From NCBI GenBank assembly GCA_003132205.1, contig PKWY01000046.1, forward strand, positions 1,121 to 65,120: a stretch of DNA of 64,000 nt, written 5' to 3'. The DNA comes from Acidimicrobiaceae bacterium. GTDB lineage: Bacteria > Actinomycetota > Acidimicrobiia > Acidimicrobiales > RAAP-2. Positions 32,764 through 41,746 of this stretch are shown in pieces; the first letter of the stretch is position 1; each line of letters opens with the position of its first letter. Below the pieces are notes generated by a model that saw only the letters and a list, made by a program, of their open reading frames with translations, searched no databases and was not told the DNA's origin. The translations under genes were made by a program, and so were the position numbers.

Positions 32764-33872
32764 CCTCACTGCACAGCCTGTTTGATGACTACGGGCAGAG
32801 CCCCTGGATCGACAACATTCGCCGCGATTGGCTGAATGGCGGCACCCTTCAGGGTCTCGTGGATCAGGGCATCCGAGGGGTGACGTCGAATCCGTCGATC
32901 TTCGCCAAGACCTTCGCGACCTCCTCGGCGTACGACGAGTTCCTGGTGGGAGCCGACGTGGGCGACGCCGAGGCCGTCTTCGAATCATTGGCCGTCAACG
33001 ACGTTCGAGATGCCTGCGACGTGCTGCGTACGGTGCACGACGCGTCGCGACTGGATTTCCAGAACGGAGTGCGACGCTACCTTGACGGATTCGTGTCCCT
33101 CGAAGTGTCGCCCCGACTTGCCCGCGATGCCGCCGGAACGATCGCCGCCGCGAAGCGGCTCGCCGCCGAGGTCGGCCGAAAGAACCTGATGATCAAGATT
33201 CCCGCCACGAAAGAGGGACTGCCCGCGATCACCCAGGTGCTCGGTGCGGGCATCAACGTGAACGCCACGCTCATCTTCTCATTGGAGCGCTACGACGAGG
33301 TGTTGAGCGCTTGGATGGCCGGCTTGGAGTTGGCCCGGGAGAAGGATCACGACATTGGCGAGATCGCCAGCGTTGCCTCGTTCTTCGTCTCTCGCGTCGA
33401 TGTCGCCGTCGACGCCCTCCTCAAAGAGGGCGACCCCCGGCGCGGCACGACAGCCAACGCTCAGGTATGCGCCGCGTACGACCAGTACCTCTATCGAATC
33501 TCCAGCGAGCGCGCCGTGGCGCTGCTCGAAAGCGGCGCGCAGGTCCAGCGGCCCCTGTGGGCCTCGACGTCAACGAAGAACCCCGCGTACCACGACCTTC
33601 TCTACGTCGATCGAATCGTGGGCGACGAGACGGTGAACACCATGCCCGACGCCACCCTCGCGGGCGTGCTGGACCACGGCGACTTTTCGACGTCGCTCCT
33701 GTTGAACCTCGAAACGATCGAAGCGGAGGCGGGAAGGCTGAAGACGCTTCCCCACACGATCTCGCTCAAGGCGGTCACGGACCGACTCGAGGCTGACGGG
33801 GTCGACTCGTTCGTCGCCTCCTACGAGGAATTGCTCGCCACGGTGAGCGCGAAGATCGAAAGGTCGAGGTAG
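32760..33872 (+). CDS. tal: Transaldolase
   Basis: The 370-aa protein is the long actinobacterial-type transaldolase with GVTSNPSIFAKTF, the Schiff-base lysine region NLMIKIPATKEGLPAI, NATLIFSLERY and PLWASTSTKNPAY. It transfers a dihydroxyacetone unit between sugar phosphates. GTG 32760 overlaps the tkt stop and has TAGGAG upstream. pgi starts 3 nt after its end. Confidence 0.95.
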   Translation: MTSLHSLFDDYGQSPWIDNIRRDWLNGGTLQGLVDQGIRGVTSNPSIFAKTFATSSAYDEFLVGADVGDAEAVFESLAVNDVRDACDVLRTVHDASRLDFQNGVRRYLDGFVSLEVSPRLARDAAGTIAAAKRLAAEVGRKNLMIKIPATKEGLPAITQVLGAGINVNATLIFSLERYDEVLSAWMAGLELAREKDHDIGEIASVASFFVSRVDVAVDALLKEGDPRRGTTANAQVCAAYDQYLYRISSERAVALLESGAQVQRPLWASTSTKNPAYHDLLYVDRIVGDETVNTMPDATLAGVLDHGDFSTSLLLNLETIEAEAGRLKTLPHTISLKAVTDRLEADGVDSFVASYEELLATVSAKIERSR

Positions 33873-33875
33873 CGC

Positions 33876-35189
33876 ATGGACGAAGCGACCTTGACTGCGA
33901 GGCTCCTGGCGGGCGACGCCACACTCTTCCAAGGATCGACTGCTTCGCACTCGCTCGGTTGGCTGCGCCATCCTGAGCGCTACCTCGGCGATTGGCTTGA
34001 GGAGACCTCCCGTCGCCTGCCAAGTCGATACTTGCGAACACTGCTGCTGGGCATGGGTGGGTCGTCTTCACCCGCTCGTCTCTACGCCGACTGGCGCACG
34101 GACGGCCGACTGACCGTTCTCGACACTTCCAATCCCGACACCATCGCCGGCATCGATTTCAGCCACGCCACGGTCATCGCCTCGTCGAAGTCCGGCGGCA
34201 CGATCGAAACCCAGACACTGCTCGCGCACGCGTTGGCGAACGGTCTCGAGCCAGAGGATCTCGTGATCATCACCGACCCTGGCTCGGCGCTCGTCGAGCT
34301 CGGCGCTTCGCTCGGCGCGCTCGTGATCGAGGGTGATCCCGATACGGGTGGTCGGTTCTCCGGCTTGTCGCCCTTCGGACTCATTCCGGCCCTGTACGCG
34401 GGATGGTCGGTGGAGCAGCTTCGCGAGGAACTCAGCGGATGCGTCTTGACCGAGGAGTTGGTTTCGGGCGCAGTTGAGGAAGCCGCGCGCCACGCCCAGC
34501 GCGTCAGCAATGCTCAAGCCACCTACGCGCTCGCGGCCGATCCCATCACGTCGGGAGGCGCCCTCTGGCTCGAGCAGTTGATCGCCGAGACGACCGGTAA
34601 GGACGATCGAGGTTTCGTTCCTATCCTCGAAGGCCCGCCCTCCTCCTACCGGCCGGGTGACATGCAGCACCACCATCTCGTCGCTGCGCTCCTGGCGTGG
34701 CATCTGGAAGTCGACCCCTTCAACCAGCCGAATGTGGAAAGCGCCAAGAAAAACGTCTTCGCGCTCTTGCAAGCGCCGGTGTCGTGGGACGCGCGTGATG
34801 AAGACGTCGAGCGGATGCGCGACTCGCTCGCGAACTCCACGTACAACGCGCTGCAGGTGTACGCCCCTCTTGAAGCCTCCGAGCAACTCGGTTCGCTGCG
34901 CACGAGAGTCAGCGAGCGCTACGGCACCACTACGGCCAACCTCGGTCCTCGTTACTTGCATTCAACGGGTCAACTGCACAAGGGTGGCCCGTTCGGTGTG
35001 GTGGGACTGCAGATCGTGCAGCGCCCGAAGAGCGCGCCGGTGCGCATATCGGGGCGCGACTATTCATTCCACGACCTACACATGGCTCAGGCGACCGGTG
35101 ACTACCGGGCGATGAAGGAAGCGAACCGGCCGGTGTTCCAACTCCTCGTTGACCACCTCGACGATGCTGCGGGGATTCTTGACCTCTAA
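33876..35189 (+). CDS. pgi: Glucose-6-phosphate isomerase
   Basis: The 437-aa protein has the two SIS-domain PGI pattern: [24 protein letters not shown] for phosphate binding, and C-terminal LGPRYLHSTGQLHKGG. It is shorter than the E. coli enzyme and resembles the C-terminal half of actinobacterial transaldolase-PGI fusion proteins; here the two genes are separate but only 3 nt apart. It interconverts glucose-6-P and fructose-6-P. Confidence 0.92.
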   Translation: MDEATLTARLLAGDATLFQGSTASHSLGWLRHPERYLGDWLEETSRRLPSRYLRTLLLGMGGSSSPARLYADWRTDGRLTVLDTSNPDTIAGIDFSHATVIASSKSGGTIETQTLLAHALANGLEPEDLVIITDPGSALVELGASLGALVIEGDPDTGGRFSGLSPFGLIPALYAGWSVEQLREELSGCVLTEELVSGAVEEAARHAQRVSNAQATYALAADPITSGGALWLEQLIAETTGKDDRGFVPILEGPPSSYRPGDMQHHHLVAALLAWHLEVDPFNQPNVESAKKNVFALLQAPVSWDARDEDVERMRDSLANSTYNALQVYAPLEASEQLGSLRTRVSERYGTTTANLGPRYLHSTGQLHKGGPFGVVGLQIVQRPKSAPVRISGRDYSFHDLHMAQATGDYRAMKEANRPVFQLLVDHLDDAAGILDL

Positions 35190-35192
35190 CCC

Positions 35193-35198
35193 TAGGAT
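35193..35198 (+). promoter_or_regulatory. -10 element (TAGGAT), leaderless promoter of fbiC
   Basis: TAGGAT, gccact (6 nt), ATG 35205, just after the pgi stop. Confidence 0.5.
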
Positions 35199-35204
35199 GC
35201 CACT

Positions 35205-37466
35205 ATGACGACGAACGAGAGTATCGCGACGATGAGCGAACTGCTGCACGCGCCGCTCCACGAACTCGCCCGAGAGGCCTTCGCGAAGGCGCGGCGCAGA
35301 AACGGGTACGTGGTCACCTACTCGCCGAAGGTCTTCATTCCGCTCACGAAACTCTGTCGCGACCGTTGCGGGTATTGCACCTTCGCACAGGCGCCCGCGC
35401 ACGTGGCGTCGCCGTACATGAGCCTCGACGAAGTGATGGACGTCGCCCAGGCGGGCAAGGACGCCGGCTGCACCGAAGCCCTGTTCACCCTGGGCGAGCG
35501 TCCGGAGCTCAGGTACGACGAGGCGGCGCGTTGGCTCGCCGCGCGCGGCTACAAGTCCACGGTCGACTACGTGGCGAACGCGGCCCAAATGGTGCTCGAG
35601 GGCACCGGACTTCTTCCCCACGCCAACGCGGGCGCCCTCTACGGCCACGAACTGAGCCAACTCCGCGGGGTCAGCGCATCCCAGGGCATGATGCTTGAAT
35701 CCCTCGCCGAGCTGAGCGCCCATCGACTCTCCCCGGACAAGGACCCCGAGCGGCGCCTCGACACGTTGCGCTTCGCCGGTGAGCAGAGGATCCCCTTCAC
35801 CACGGGGCTGCTCGTAGGCATCGGCGAGTCGCGCTCGGACCGCATCGAAGCGCTCGAAGCGATCCGCCGGGTGCACGAGGAGTTCGGTCACGTCCAAGAG
35901 GTGATCGTCCAGAACTTCCTCCCGAAGCCCCGCACGCAGATGGCCCACGAGCCGGCGGCGAGCGACGAGGAGTTCCACTGGACCATCGCCGTCGCGAGGC
36001 TGCTTCTGCCGGACTCGATTCATCTGCAGGCCCCGCCCAACCTCAGCGACAACCCCACCGGTCTGCTGGATTACGGCATCGACGACTTCGGCGGCATCTC
36101 GCCCGTCACCCGCGATCACGTCAACCCTGAACGAGCATGGCCGGCGGTCGATTCGCTCGCGACCGAGTGCGACGAACGGGGCTTCACGTTGACCCCGCGA
36201 CTCACCGTCTATCCCGAGTTCATCGGACTGGCGTCAGAGTTCATCGACGCCGGCGTGCGTCCCTACGTGCTCGCCCACTGCGATGCGAGCTTTCTGGCAC
36301 GTGATGACCACTGGTTCTCGGGTTCGGACGTGACACCACCGTCACCCCCCGTTGCGACGTCGCGCACCAGCGCGGTGGGCGACCTCCTTCGTCGATACGA
36401 GCCGGGCTACGAGTTCAACCGAGAGGAACTCAACTCGCTGTTCAACGCGCGCGGCGGTGACTTCAATGCGGTGGTGGAGCGCGCTGACGCCCTGCGCAGC
36501 GAACTCGTCGGTGAAGGTGTGAGCTTCGTCATCAATCGGAACATCAACTACACCAACGTCTGCACCTTCAAGTGTCGCTTCTGCGCCTTCTCGAAGGGTC
36601 CTCTCTCGCTGAACCTGCGCGGTGACCCCTACCTCCTGACGTTGGACGAGATCTCCGAACGCGTTCGCGAGGCCGAGGCCAAGGGGGCGACCGAGGTCTG
36701 TCTTCAAGGCGGGATCCACCCCAAGTTCGACGGCGACTACTACATCGACGTGGTCGCTGCGGTGAGGGCCGGTTCACCGACCATCCACATCCATGCGTTC
36801 AGCGCCCTGGAGGTCTTCGAGGGCGCGCGGCGCTCGGAACAGGATCTCGCGACGTACCTGACCCGCTTGAAAGAAGCGGGTCTGAAGACGCTTCCCGGCA
36901 CGGCCGCCGAGATTCTCGACGACTCCGTTCGAGCGATCCTCTGCCCCGACAAGATCAACTCGGACCAGTGGCTCGAGGTGCACCGGGCCGCGCACGCAGT
37001 GGGACTCCATTCGAACATCACCATCATGTTCGGCGCCGTCGAGGGTGTCGACACGTGGGTGACGCACCTGCTGCGCACCCGCGAGCTCCAGCAGGAGACG
37101 GGCGGGTTCACCGAGTTCGTCCCGCTCCCCTTCGTGCACATGGCGACGCCGATCTTCCTGAAGGGCCGCTCCCGTCGCGGGCCCACGTTCCGTGAGGCGG
37201 TTCTCATGCACGCGGTGCCGCGGCTGCACTACGCGAACCTGATCAACAACATTCAAGTCAGTTGGGTGAAGATGGGTGTCGAGGGCTCGAGGCGGATCCT
37301 CCAAGCCGGTGCGAACGACCTCGGCGGCACCCTGATGGACGAGAACATATCGAGGGCCGCCGGCGCCACGCACGGCCAGGAGATGGATGTGGAGACGCTG
37401 CGCGAGCTCGTCGCTCCGCTCGGGCGTCCCCTCGTTCAGCGAAGCACCCTGTACCAGACGCTCTAG
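35205..37466 (+). CDS. fbiC: 7,8-didemethyl-8-hydroxy-5-deazariboflavin (Fo) synthase FbiC
   Basis: The 753-aa fusion has two radical SAM modules. The N-terminal CofG-like half has Cys51-x3-Cys55-x2-Cys58 (CRDRCGYC); the C-terminal CofH-like half has Cys453-x3-Cys457-x2-Cys460 (CTFKCRFC). Together they build the deazaflavin chromophore of coenzyme F420 from tyrosine and a riboflavin precursor. The presence of FbiC implies F420-dependent enzymes in this organism. Confidence 0.97.
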   Translation: MTTNESIATMSELLHAPLHELAREAFAKARRRNGYVVTYSPKVFIPLTKLCRDRCGYCTFAQAPAHVASPYMSLDEVMDVAQAGKDAGCTEALFTLGERPELRYDEAARWLAARGYKSTVDYVANAAQMVLEGTGLLPHANAGALYGHELSQLRGVSASQGMMLESLAELSAHRLSPDKDPERRLDTLRFAGEQRIPFTTGLLVGIGESRSDRIEALEAIRRVHEEFGHVQEVIVQNFLPKPRTQMAHEPAASDEEFHWTIAVARLLLPDSIHLQAPPNLSDNPTGLLDYGIDDFGGISPVTRDHVNPERAWPAVDSLATECDERGFTLTPRLTVYPEFIGLASEFIDAGVRPYVLAHCDASFLARDDHWFSGSDVTPPSPPVATSRTSAVGDLLRRYEPGYEFNREELNSLFNARGGDFNAVVERADALRSELVGEGVSFVINRNINYTNVCTFKCRFCAFSKGPLSLNLRGDPYLLTLDEISERVREAEAKGATEVCLQGGIHPKFDGDYYIDVVAAVRAGSPTIHIHAFSALEVFEGARRSEQDLATYLTRLKEAGLKTLPGTAAEILDDSVRAILCPDKINSDQWLEVHRAAHAVGLHSNITIMFGAVEGVDTWVTHLLRTRELQQETGGFTEFVPLPFVHMATPIFLKGRSRRGPTFREAVLMHAVPRLHYANLINNIQVSWVKMGVEGSRRILQAGANDLGGTLMDENISRAAGATHGQEMDVETLRELVAPLGRPLVQRSTLYQTL

Positions 37467-37468
37467 AC

Positions 37469-38446
37469 ATGACCGACCTAGTTGAGAAGTTCCTCGAGGA
37501 GTTGGACCACGAATCAAAGCAGTCGCCCGAGCGCCTCGAGATCCTGCGACGCCTGGTCATGAGGGTCATTGAACTGGCGGAGCTCGATTCGGATACATCG
37601 GACTTGCGGATCGCCTCGACTGCCCTCAACGAGCTTCTGGAGGCCTCTCAGCTCTTCGCAGCATGGAAGGAGCGACCGAAGCTCACCGTCTTTGGTTCGG
37701 CCCGCACCCGCAACGACAGCCCCCTGTACGAGATGGCGCGTCTCTTCAGCGCCGAGATGGCTCGCCGCGGCTGGATGACGGTCTCGGGAGCCGGTCCGGG
37801 AATCATGGAGGCCTCTTCAAAGGGCGCCGGCAAGGAGTGGACCCTCGGCATAAACATCGAGCTGCCGTTCGAGCATGGTGCGAACGAGTTCATCGACGTC
37901 GACCAGATGCACGTCGCGATGAAGTTCTTCTTCACCCGGAAGGTCGCCATGACCCGGTCCTCGCACGGCTTCGTGGCCTTTCCCGGCGGCGTGGGGACCA
38001 TGGACGAGCTCTTCGAGGTCCTGACGCTCGTGCACACCGGGAAGTCCGATCCCGCCCCTATCGTCCTCGTCGACCAGCCCGGGGGCACCTTCTGGACGAG
38101 GTGGCTCGACTTCATCGAGGAGTGCGTCATCGCCGACGGCTACCTGGACGACGTGGACAAGCGCCTCTTCGTCCTGTGCACGACCGTCGAGGACGCGATC
38201 GGCGAGGTCGAGCGCTTCTACCGCAACTACCGCGGGTTCTCCATGGACAGCGGACGGGCGCGTGTGAAGGTGCACCACCTTCCGAACGCCGAGCAGCTCG
38301 AGCAGCTCGAGCGGAGGTACGCGAGGTTCTCGTCCGACGATGGTTTTCGGATCGAGAACGATGACGAGTTCTCCTTCACCTTCGACGGGCGAAACTACGT
38401 GAGCCTTCGAATGCTGATCGACGACGTCAACGGGTGGCCCGGCTAG
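37469..38446 (+). CDS. TIGR00730/LOG-family Rossmann-fold protein
   Basis: The 325-aa protein has an N-terminal helical extension of about 65 residues (EKFLEELDHESKQSPERLEILRRL) before the LOG core, with VFGSART, GAGPGIMEA, the signature PGGVGTMDELFE and a C-terminal extension. Core members are cytokinin-riboside phosphate phosphoribohydrolases or nucleotide-monophosphate glycosidases; the long form may act on another nucleotide. ATG 37469 is 2 nt after the fbiC stop, so it is co-transcribed. Confidence 0.88.
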   Translation: MTDLVEKFLEELDHESKQSPERLEILRRLVMRVIELAELDSDTSDLRIASTALNELLEASQLFAAWKERPKLTVFGSARTRNDSPLYEMARLFSAEMARRGWMTVSGAGPGIMEASSKGAGKEWTLGINIELPFEHGANEFIDVDQMHVAMKFFFTRKVAMTRSSHGFVAFPGGVGTMDELFEVLTLVHTGKSDPAPIVLVDQPGGTFWTRWLDFIEECVIADGYLDDVDKRLFVLCTTVEDAIGEVERFYRNYRGFSMDSGRARVKVHHLPNAEQLEQLERRYARFSSDDGFRIENDDEFSFTFDGRNYVSLRMLIDDVNGWPG

Positions 38447-38640
38447 TCGGTGGCTTCCTTGCGAAGGAGGAACTCGGCCTTTTGGAGACTCCGTCGCACC
38501 TTCGAGAGCCGGCGCTCGAGATCCTTCGCCGCCGCCTCGTCATCGTCTCGCAACTGGGAGCGCAGGGTGTCGAAGATCGCGTCGGAAACCCGACTCTCTA
38601 TCTGGGCGATCTCGTCAGCGAGCGAATCGAACGAGTCCAT
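38443..38640 (-). CDS. Small coiled-coil protein, unknown function
   Basis: The 65-aa charged, all-helical product (MDSFDSLADEIAQIESRV ... LERRLSKVRRSLQKAEFLL) is predicted to form a coiled coil. ATG 38640 overlaps the acyl-CoA ligase stop (TGATG), so it is coupled to that gene. It converges with the LOG-family gene by 4 bp. No family recognised. Confidence 0.65.
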   Translation of the reverse strand: MDSFDSLADEIAQIESRVSDAIFDTLRSQLRDDDEAAAKDLERRLSKVRRSLQKAEFLLRKEATD

Positions 38641-40256
38641 CAACCGAGTTCAATGACGTCGAGCTCGCCGTCGTGGTACTGCGCGCGCAGCACCTTCTTG
38701 TCGAACTTGCCGACGCTGGTCTTTGGTACCGCGTCAATGAAGGTCCAGCGCTCGGGCAGCCACCACTTGGCGACGCGCTCGGCGAGGAAGGCCCGGAGCT
38801 CCTCGGCCGTGGCCGTCTCACCCGGACGCAGTACGACGCAGCAGAGCGGACGTTCCTGCCACTTCTCGTCAGGAATCGCGACGACCGCCGCCTCGAAAAC
38901 CGACGGATGGGCCATCATGGTGCTCTCCAGCTCCACCGAGCTGATCCACTCCCCGCCCGACTTGATGACGTCCTTGGTGCGGTCGCTGATGACCATGAAG
39001 CCCTCGGCGTCGAGCGTGCCGATGTCGCCCGTGCGCAGCCAGCCGTCGTGGAACTTGTCGGGCTCGTCCACGCCGAAGTAGGAGGCGGTGATCCAAGGGC
39101 CGCGGATTTCGAACTCCCCCACCGTCTTGCCGTCCTTCTCGAGGGTTGTCCCTTCGTCATCGACGAGGCGCATCTGCACGCCGGCGACGACGCGTCCGGC
39201 CTTCACTCGGTAGTCGATCTCGAGCTCCGGGGGGGTGCCTGCCGGAGGCAGCGAGACGGCCGCCAAGGGGCTGGTCTCGGTCATGCCCCAGCCCTGGACC
39301 ATGTTGATGCCGTACTTGTCACGGAAAGTCTCGATCATGAAGCGCGGCACCGCGGATCCGCCGGCGAGCAGGCCGCGAAGGCTGCTGAAGTCGACGTCGG
39401 GGTCGGTTTCGGCGACGCGAAGGACGTCGTTCCAGATCGTGGGCACGCCGAGCGAAATGGTTGGGCGAAGCTCGCGGATCATTTTCACGATTGGCCCGCC
39501 CTGCAAGAACATCTGGGGCATGATCAGCTCGGTGCCCGCGAAGAAGGACGTGTAGGCGGCCCCCCACGCGTTCACGTGGAACATCGGCACGATGAGCAGG
39601 CAGCGGTCGCCTTCGCACATTCCGATCGAATTGGCCGTCGTGGACGCCATGGAGTGGAGCCAGGTCGAGCGATGCGAGTAGACGACGCCCTTGGGGTTTC
39701 CGGTCGTGCCCGACGTGTAACACATGATGGCGGCCGAGCGCTCGTCGAGGTCGGGCCACACGAAGCCCGGCTGCTGGGCGCTCACCAGGGTCTCGTAGTC
39801 GAGCGTGTCGCCGAGCAGGCCGGTCGTCTCGGGTCCGTTCACGATGATGCACTTGACGCTCGGGATCTGGTCGCGCACTTTGGCGAGGAGAGGAACGAGC
39901 GAGCTGTCGACGATGATGATCTCGTCTTCGGCGTGCTGGATGATGTAGGCGAGTTGCTCGGGGAAGAGTCGGATGTTGAGCGTGTGCAGCACCGCCCCCA
40001 TGCACGGGATGGCGATGTAGGCCTCCATATGGGCTTGGTTGTTCCACATGAACGTGGCGACCCGGTCACCCTGTCCAATGCCGAGCTCCACGAGCGCCGC
40101 GGCGAGGCGCTCCGCGCGCTTCGAGACTTCGTAGAACGTCGCCACGTCGACGCCGTCGGGCGTGACCGTGAAGATCTTCTTGTCGGCGTAGATCCACTCA
40201 CCGTGGCGAATGATGTCGCTGATGAGCAGTGGCGCGTCCTGCATTGTGCTCTGCAT
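38640..40256 (-). CDS. AMP-dependent acyl-CoA synthetase (FadD-like)
   Basis: The 538-aa ANL-superfamily ligase has the AMP-binding P-loop CYTSGTTGNPKGVVYSHRS, the GWGMTETSPLAA motif A5, and YRVKAG...GWLRTGDIGTLDAEG and the C-terminal Lys region (PKTSVGKFDKK). It activates a fatty or other carboxylic acid to the CoA thioester. ATG 40256 is preceded by GAGGGG. The chain length or type of acid cannot be read from sequence. Confidence 0.92.
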   Translation of the reverse strand: MQSTMQDAPLLISDIIRHGEWIYADKKIFTVTPDGVDVATFYEVSKRAERLAAALVELGIGQGDRVATFMWNNQAHMEAYIAIPCMGAVLHTLNIRLFPEQLAYIIQHAEDEIIIVDSSLVPLLAKVRDQIPSVKCIIVNGPETTGLLGDTLDYETLVSAQQPGFVWPDLDERSAAIMCYTSGTTGNPKGVVYSHRSTWLHSMASTTANSIGMCEGDRCLLIVPMFHVNAWGAAYTSFFAGTELIMPQMFLQGGPIVKMIRELRPTISLGVPTIWNDVLRVAETDPDVDFSSLRGLLAGGSAVPRFMIETFRDKYGINMVQGWGMTETSPLAAVSLPPAGTPPELEIDYRVKAGRVVAGVQMRLVDDEGTTLEKDGKTVGEFEIRGPWITASYFGVDEPDKFHDGWLRTGDIGTLDAEGFMVISDRTKDVIKSGGEWISSVELESTMMAHPSVFEAAVVAIPDEKWQERPLCCVVLRPGETATAEELRAFLAERVAKWWLPERWTFIDAVPKTSVGKFDKKVLRAQYHDGELDVIELG

Positions 40257-40315
40257 GGTTCCCCTCGATGAATGGTCTTTGTCGATGCTACAAAATGTTC
40301 GGCGACGTTGAAGCG

Positions 40316-41746
40316 CTACCAGGAGAGGCCGTAGGGTTCGACCGGTGCCGGAAGCACCGAGGCTTCGCCCGAGAGGTGCGCGTCGATCGCCGCCGCGGCG
40401 CTGCGACCCTCCGCGATGGCCCAGACGATGAGGCTCTGGCCCCTCACCGCGTCGCCGCAGGCGTAGACGGGGCTCGACCCCAGCACGGCTTCGACCCGCC
40501 AGTCGTCGCTAACCAACAGGGTCGCCCTCTGGCTGACAAAGGACGGTGCGTCGAGCCCCAACCCCTCCAGCTCGGGGCCGACGAAGCCGGCGGCGATGAG
40601 GACCAGGTCCGCCGGAGCACGAAACGTATCGGCGGTCGAGTGATCCTCGAGCACGATCCCGCGAAGACGGTCCGGACCAACGAACTCGAGGGTCTCGGTG
40701 GAGAACCTGCGCTCGCCGCCCTCTTCGTGTGCGGATGTGGTCTTGAAGAGCCGGGCCATGGTCGGCCAAGGCTGGTCGTTCGGGCGCTCGTCGGGCGGGC
40801 GGTCCATGATCTCGATCTGCACGATCGACGCGGCACCCTGGCGATGGGCGGTGCCGAGGCAGTCGGCACCGGTGTCGCCGCCACCGAGGATGATGACGTG
40901 GCGTCCGCCCGCGTCGATCGGCGAGGTCTCGCCGTCGCGCACGGCTCGATTGGCCGCCTCGAGGTAGGTCATGGCGGGATAGACGCCCTCGAGATCAGCT
41001 CCCGGCACCGCAATGAGCCGCGGGATGGTCGATCCGACGGCGAGCAGCACCGCGTCGAAGTTGCGTTGAAGGTCAGCCAGCGGCGATCCCCCGGCTCCCA
41101 CGGTGACGTTCGTATGGAACTTGATGCCGGACTCGCGCATCACGGCGAGGCGGCGATCGAGAATGCTCTTCTCCAGCTTGAACTCTGGGATTCCGTAGCG
41201 CAGGAGGCCGCCGACCGCGTCGCTGCGCTCGTAGACGGTGACGGCGTGACCGACACTGCGCAGTTGGGCGGCGGCGGCGAGGCCGGCCGGTCCCGATCCG
41301 ACGATCGCGACGCGCTTGCCCGTCTCTCGGGTGGCTTCTTGCGCCACGTCGAAGCCGTTGGCGAAGGCGTGCTCGGCCACTTCGTACTCGATGCGCTCAA
41401 TGGTCACCGGGTCGCTCGCGATGCCGAGCACGCAGGACGACTCGCACGGCGCCGGGCAGAGCCGGCCGGTGAACTCCGGGAAATTGTTGGTGCTGAAGAG
41501 CTGCTCGGCGGCCCGTCGCCACTTCGCCCGGTAGACCTGATCGTTGAAGACCGGGATCCGGTTCCCGAGCGGACAGCCCTGCATGCAGAAGGGAATGCCG
41601 CAGTCCATGCAGCGCGCCCCCTGCTCGGCGACCGCCTGGTCGTCCTGGGGCTCGTACACTTCGTGCCAGTCGCGCAGCCGTACGGGAACCGGGCGATAGG
41701 AAGGTCCCTTGCGGGGGAACTCGAGGAATCCGGTGGGCTTACCCAT
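40316..41746 (-). CDS. gltD: Glutamate synthase (NADPH) small subunit
   Basis: The 476-aa beta subunit has N-terminal [4Fe-4S] motifs (CMDCGIPFCMQGCPLGN and CPAPCESSCVLGI), FAD-binding IVGSGPAGLAAAAQL, and the NADPH domain with ILGGGDTGADCLG. It passes electrons from NADPH to GltB. Its start overlaps the gltB stop by 8 bp. Confidence 0.96.
   Translation of the reverse strand: MGKPTGFLEFPRKGPSYRPVPVRLRDWHEVYEPQDDQAVAEQGARCMDCGIPFCMQGCPLGNRIPVFNDQVYRAKWRRAAEQLFSTNNFPEFTGRLCPAPCESSCVLGIASDPVTIERIEYEVAEHAFANGFDVAQEATRETGKRVAIVGSGPAGLAAAAQLRSVGHAVTVYERSDAVGGLLRYGIPEFKLEKSILDRRLAVMRESGIKFHTNVTVGAGGSPLADLQRNFDAVLLAVGSTIPRLIAVPGADLEGVYPAMTYLEAANRAVRDGETSPIDAGGRHVIILGGGDTGADCLGTAHRQGAASIVQIEIMDRPPDERPNDQPWPTMARLFKTTSAHEEGGERRFSTETLEFVGPDRLRGIVLEDHSTADTFRAPADLVLIAAGFVGPELEGLGLDAPSFVSQRATLLVSDDWRVEAVLGSSPVYACGDAVRGQSLIVWAIAEGRSAAAAIDAHLSGEASVLPAPVEPYGLSW

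Noticed and set aside
38673-40271. 532-codon plus-strand ORF opposite the acyl-CoA ligase
   Set aside because: Antisense shadow; the minus strand has the full set of ANL motifs.
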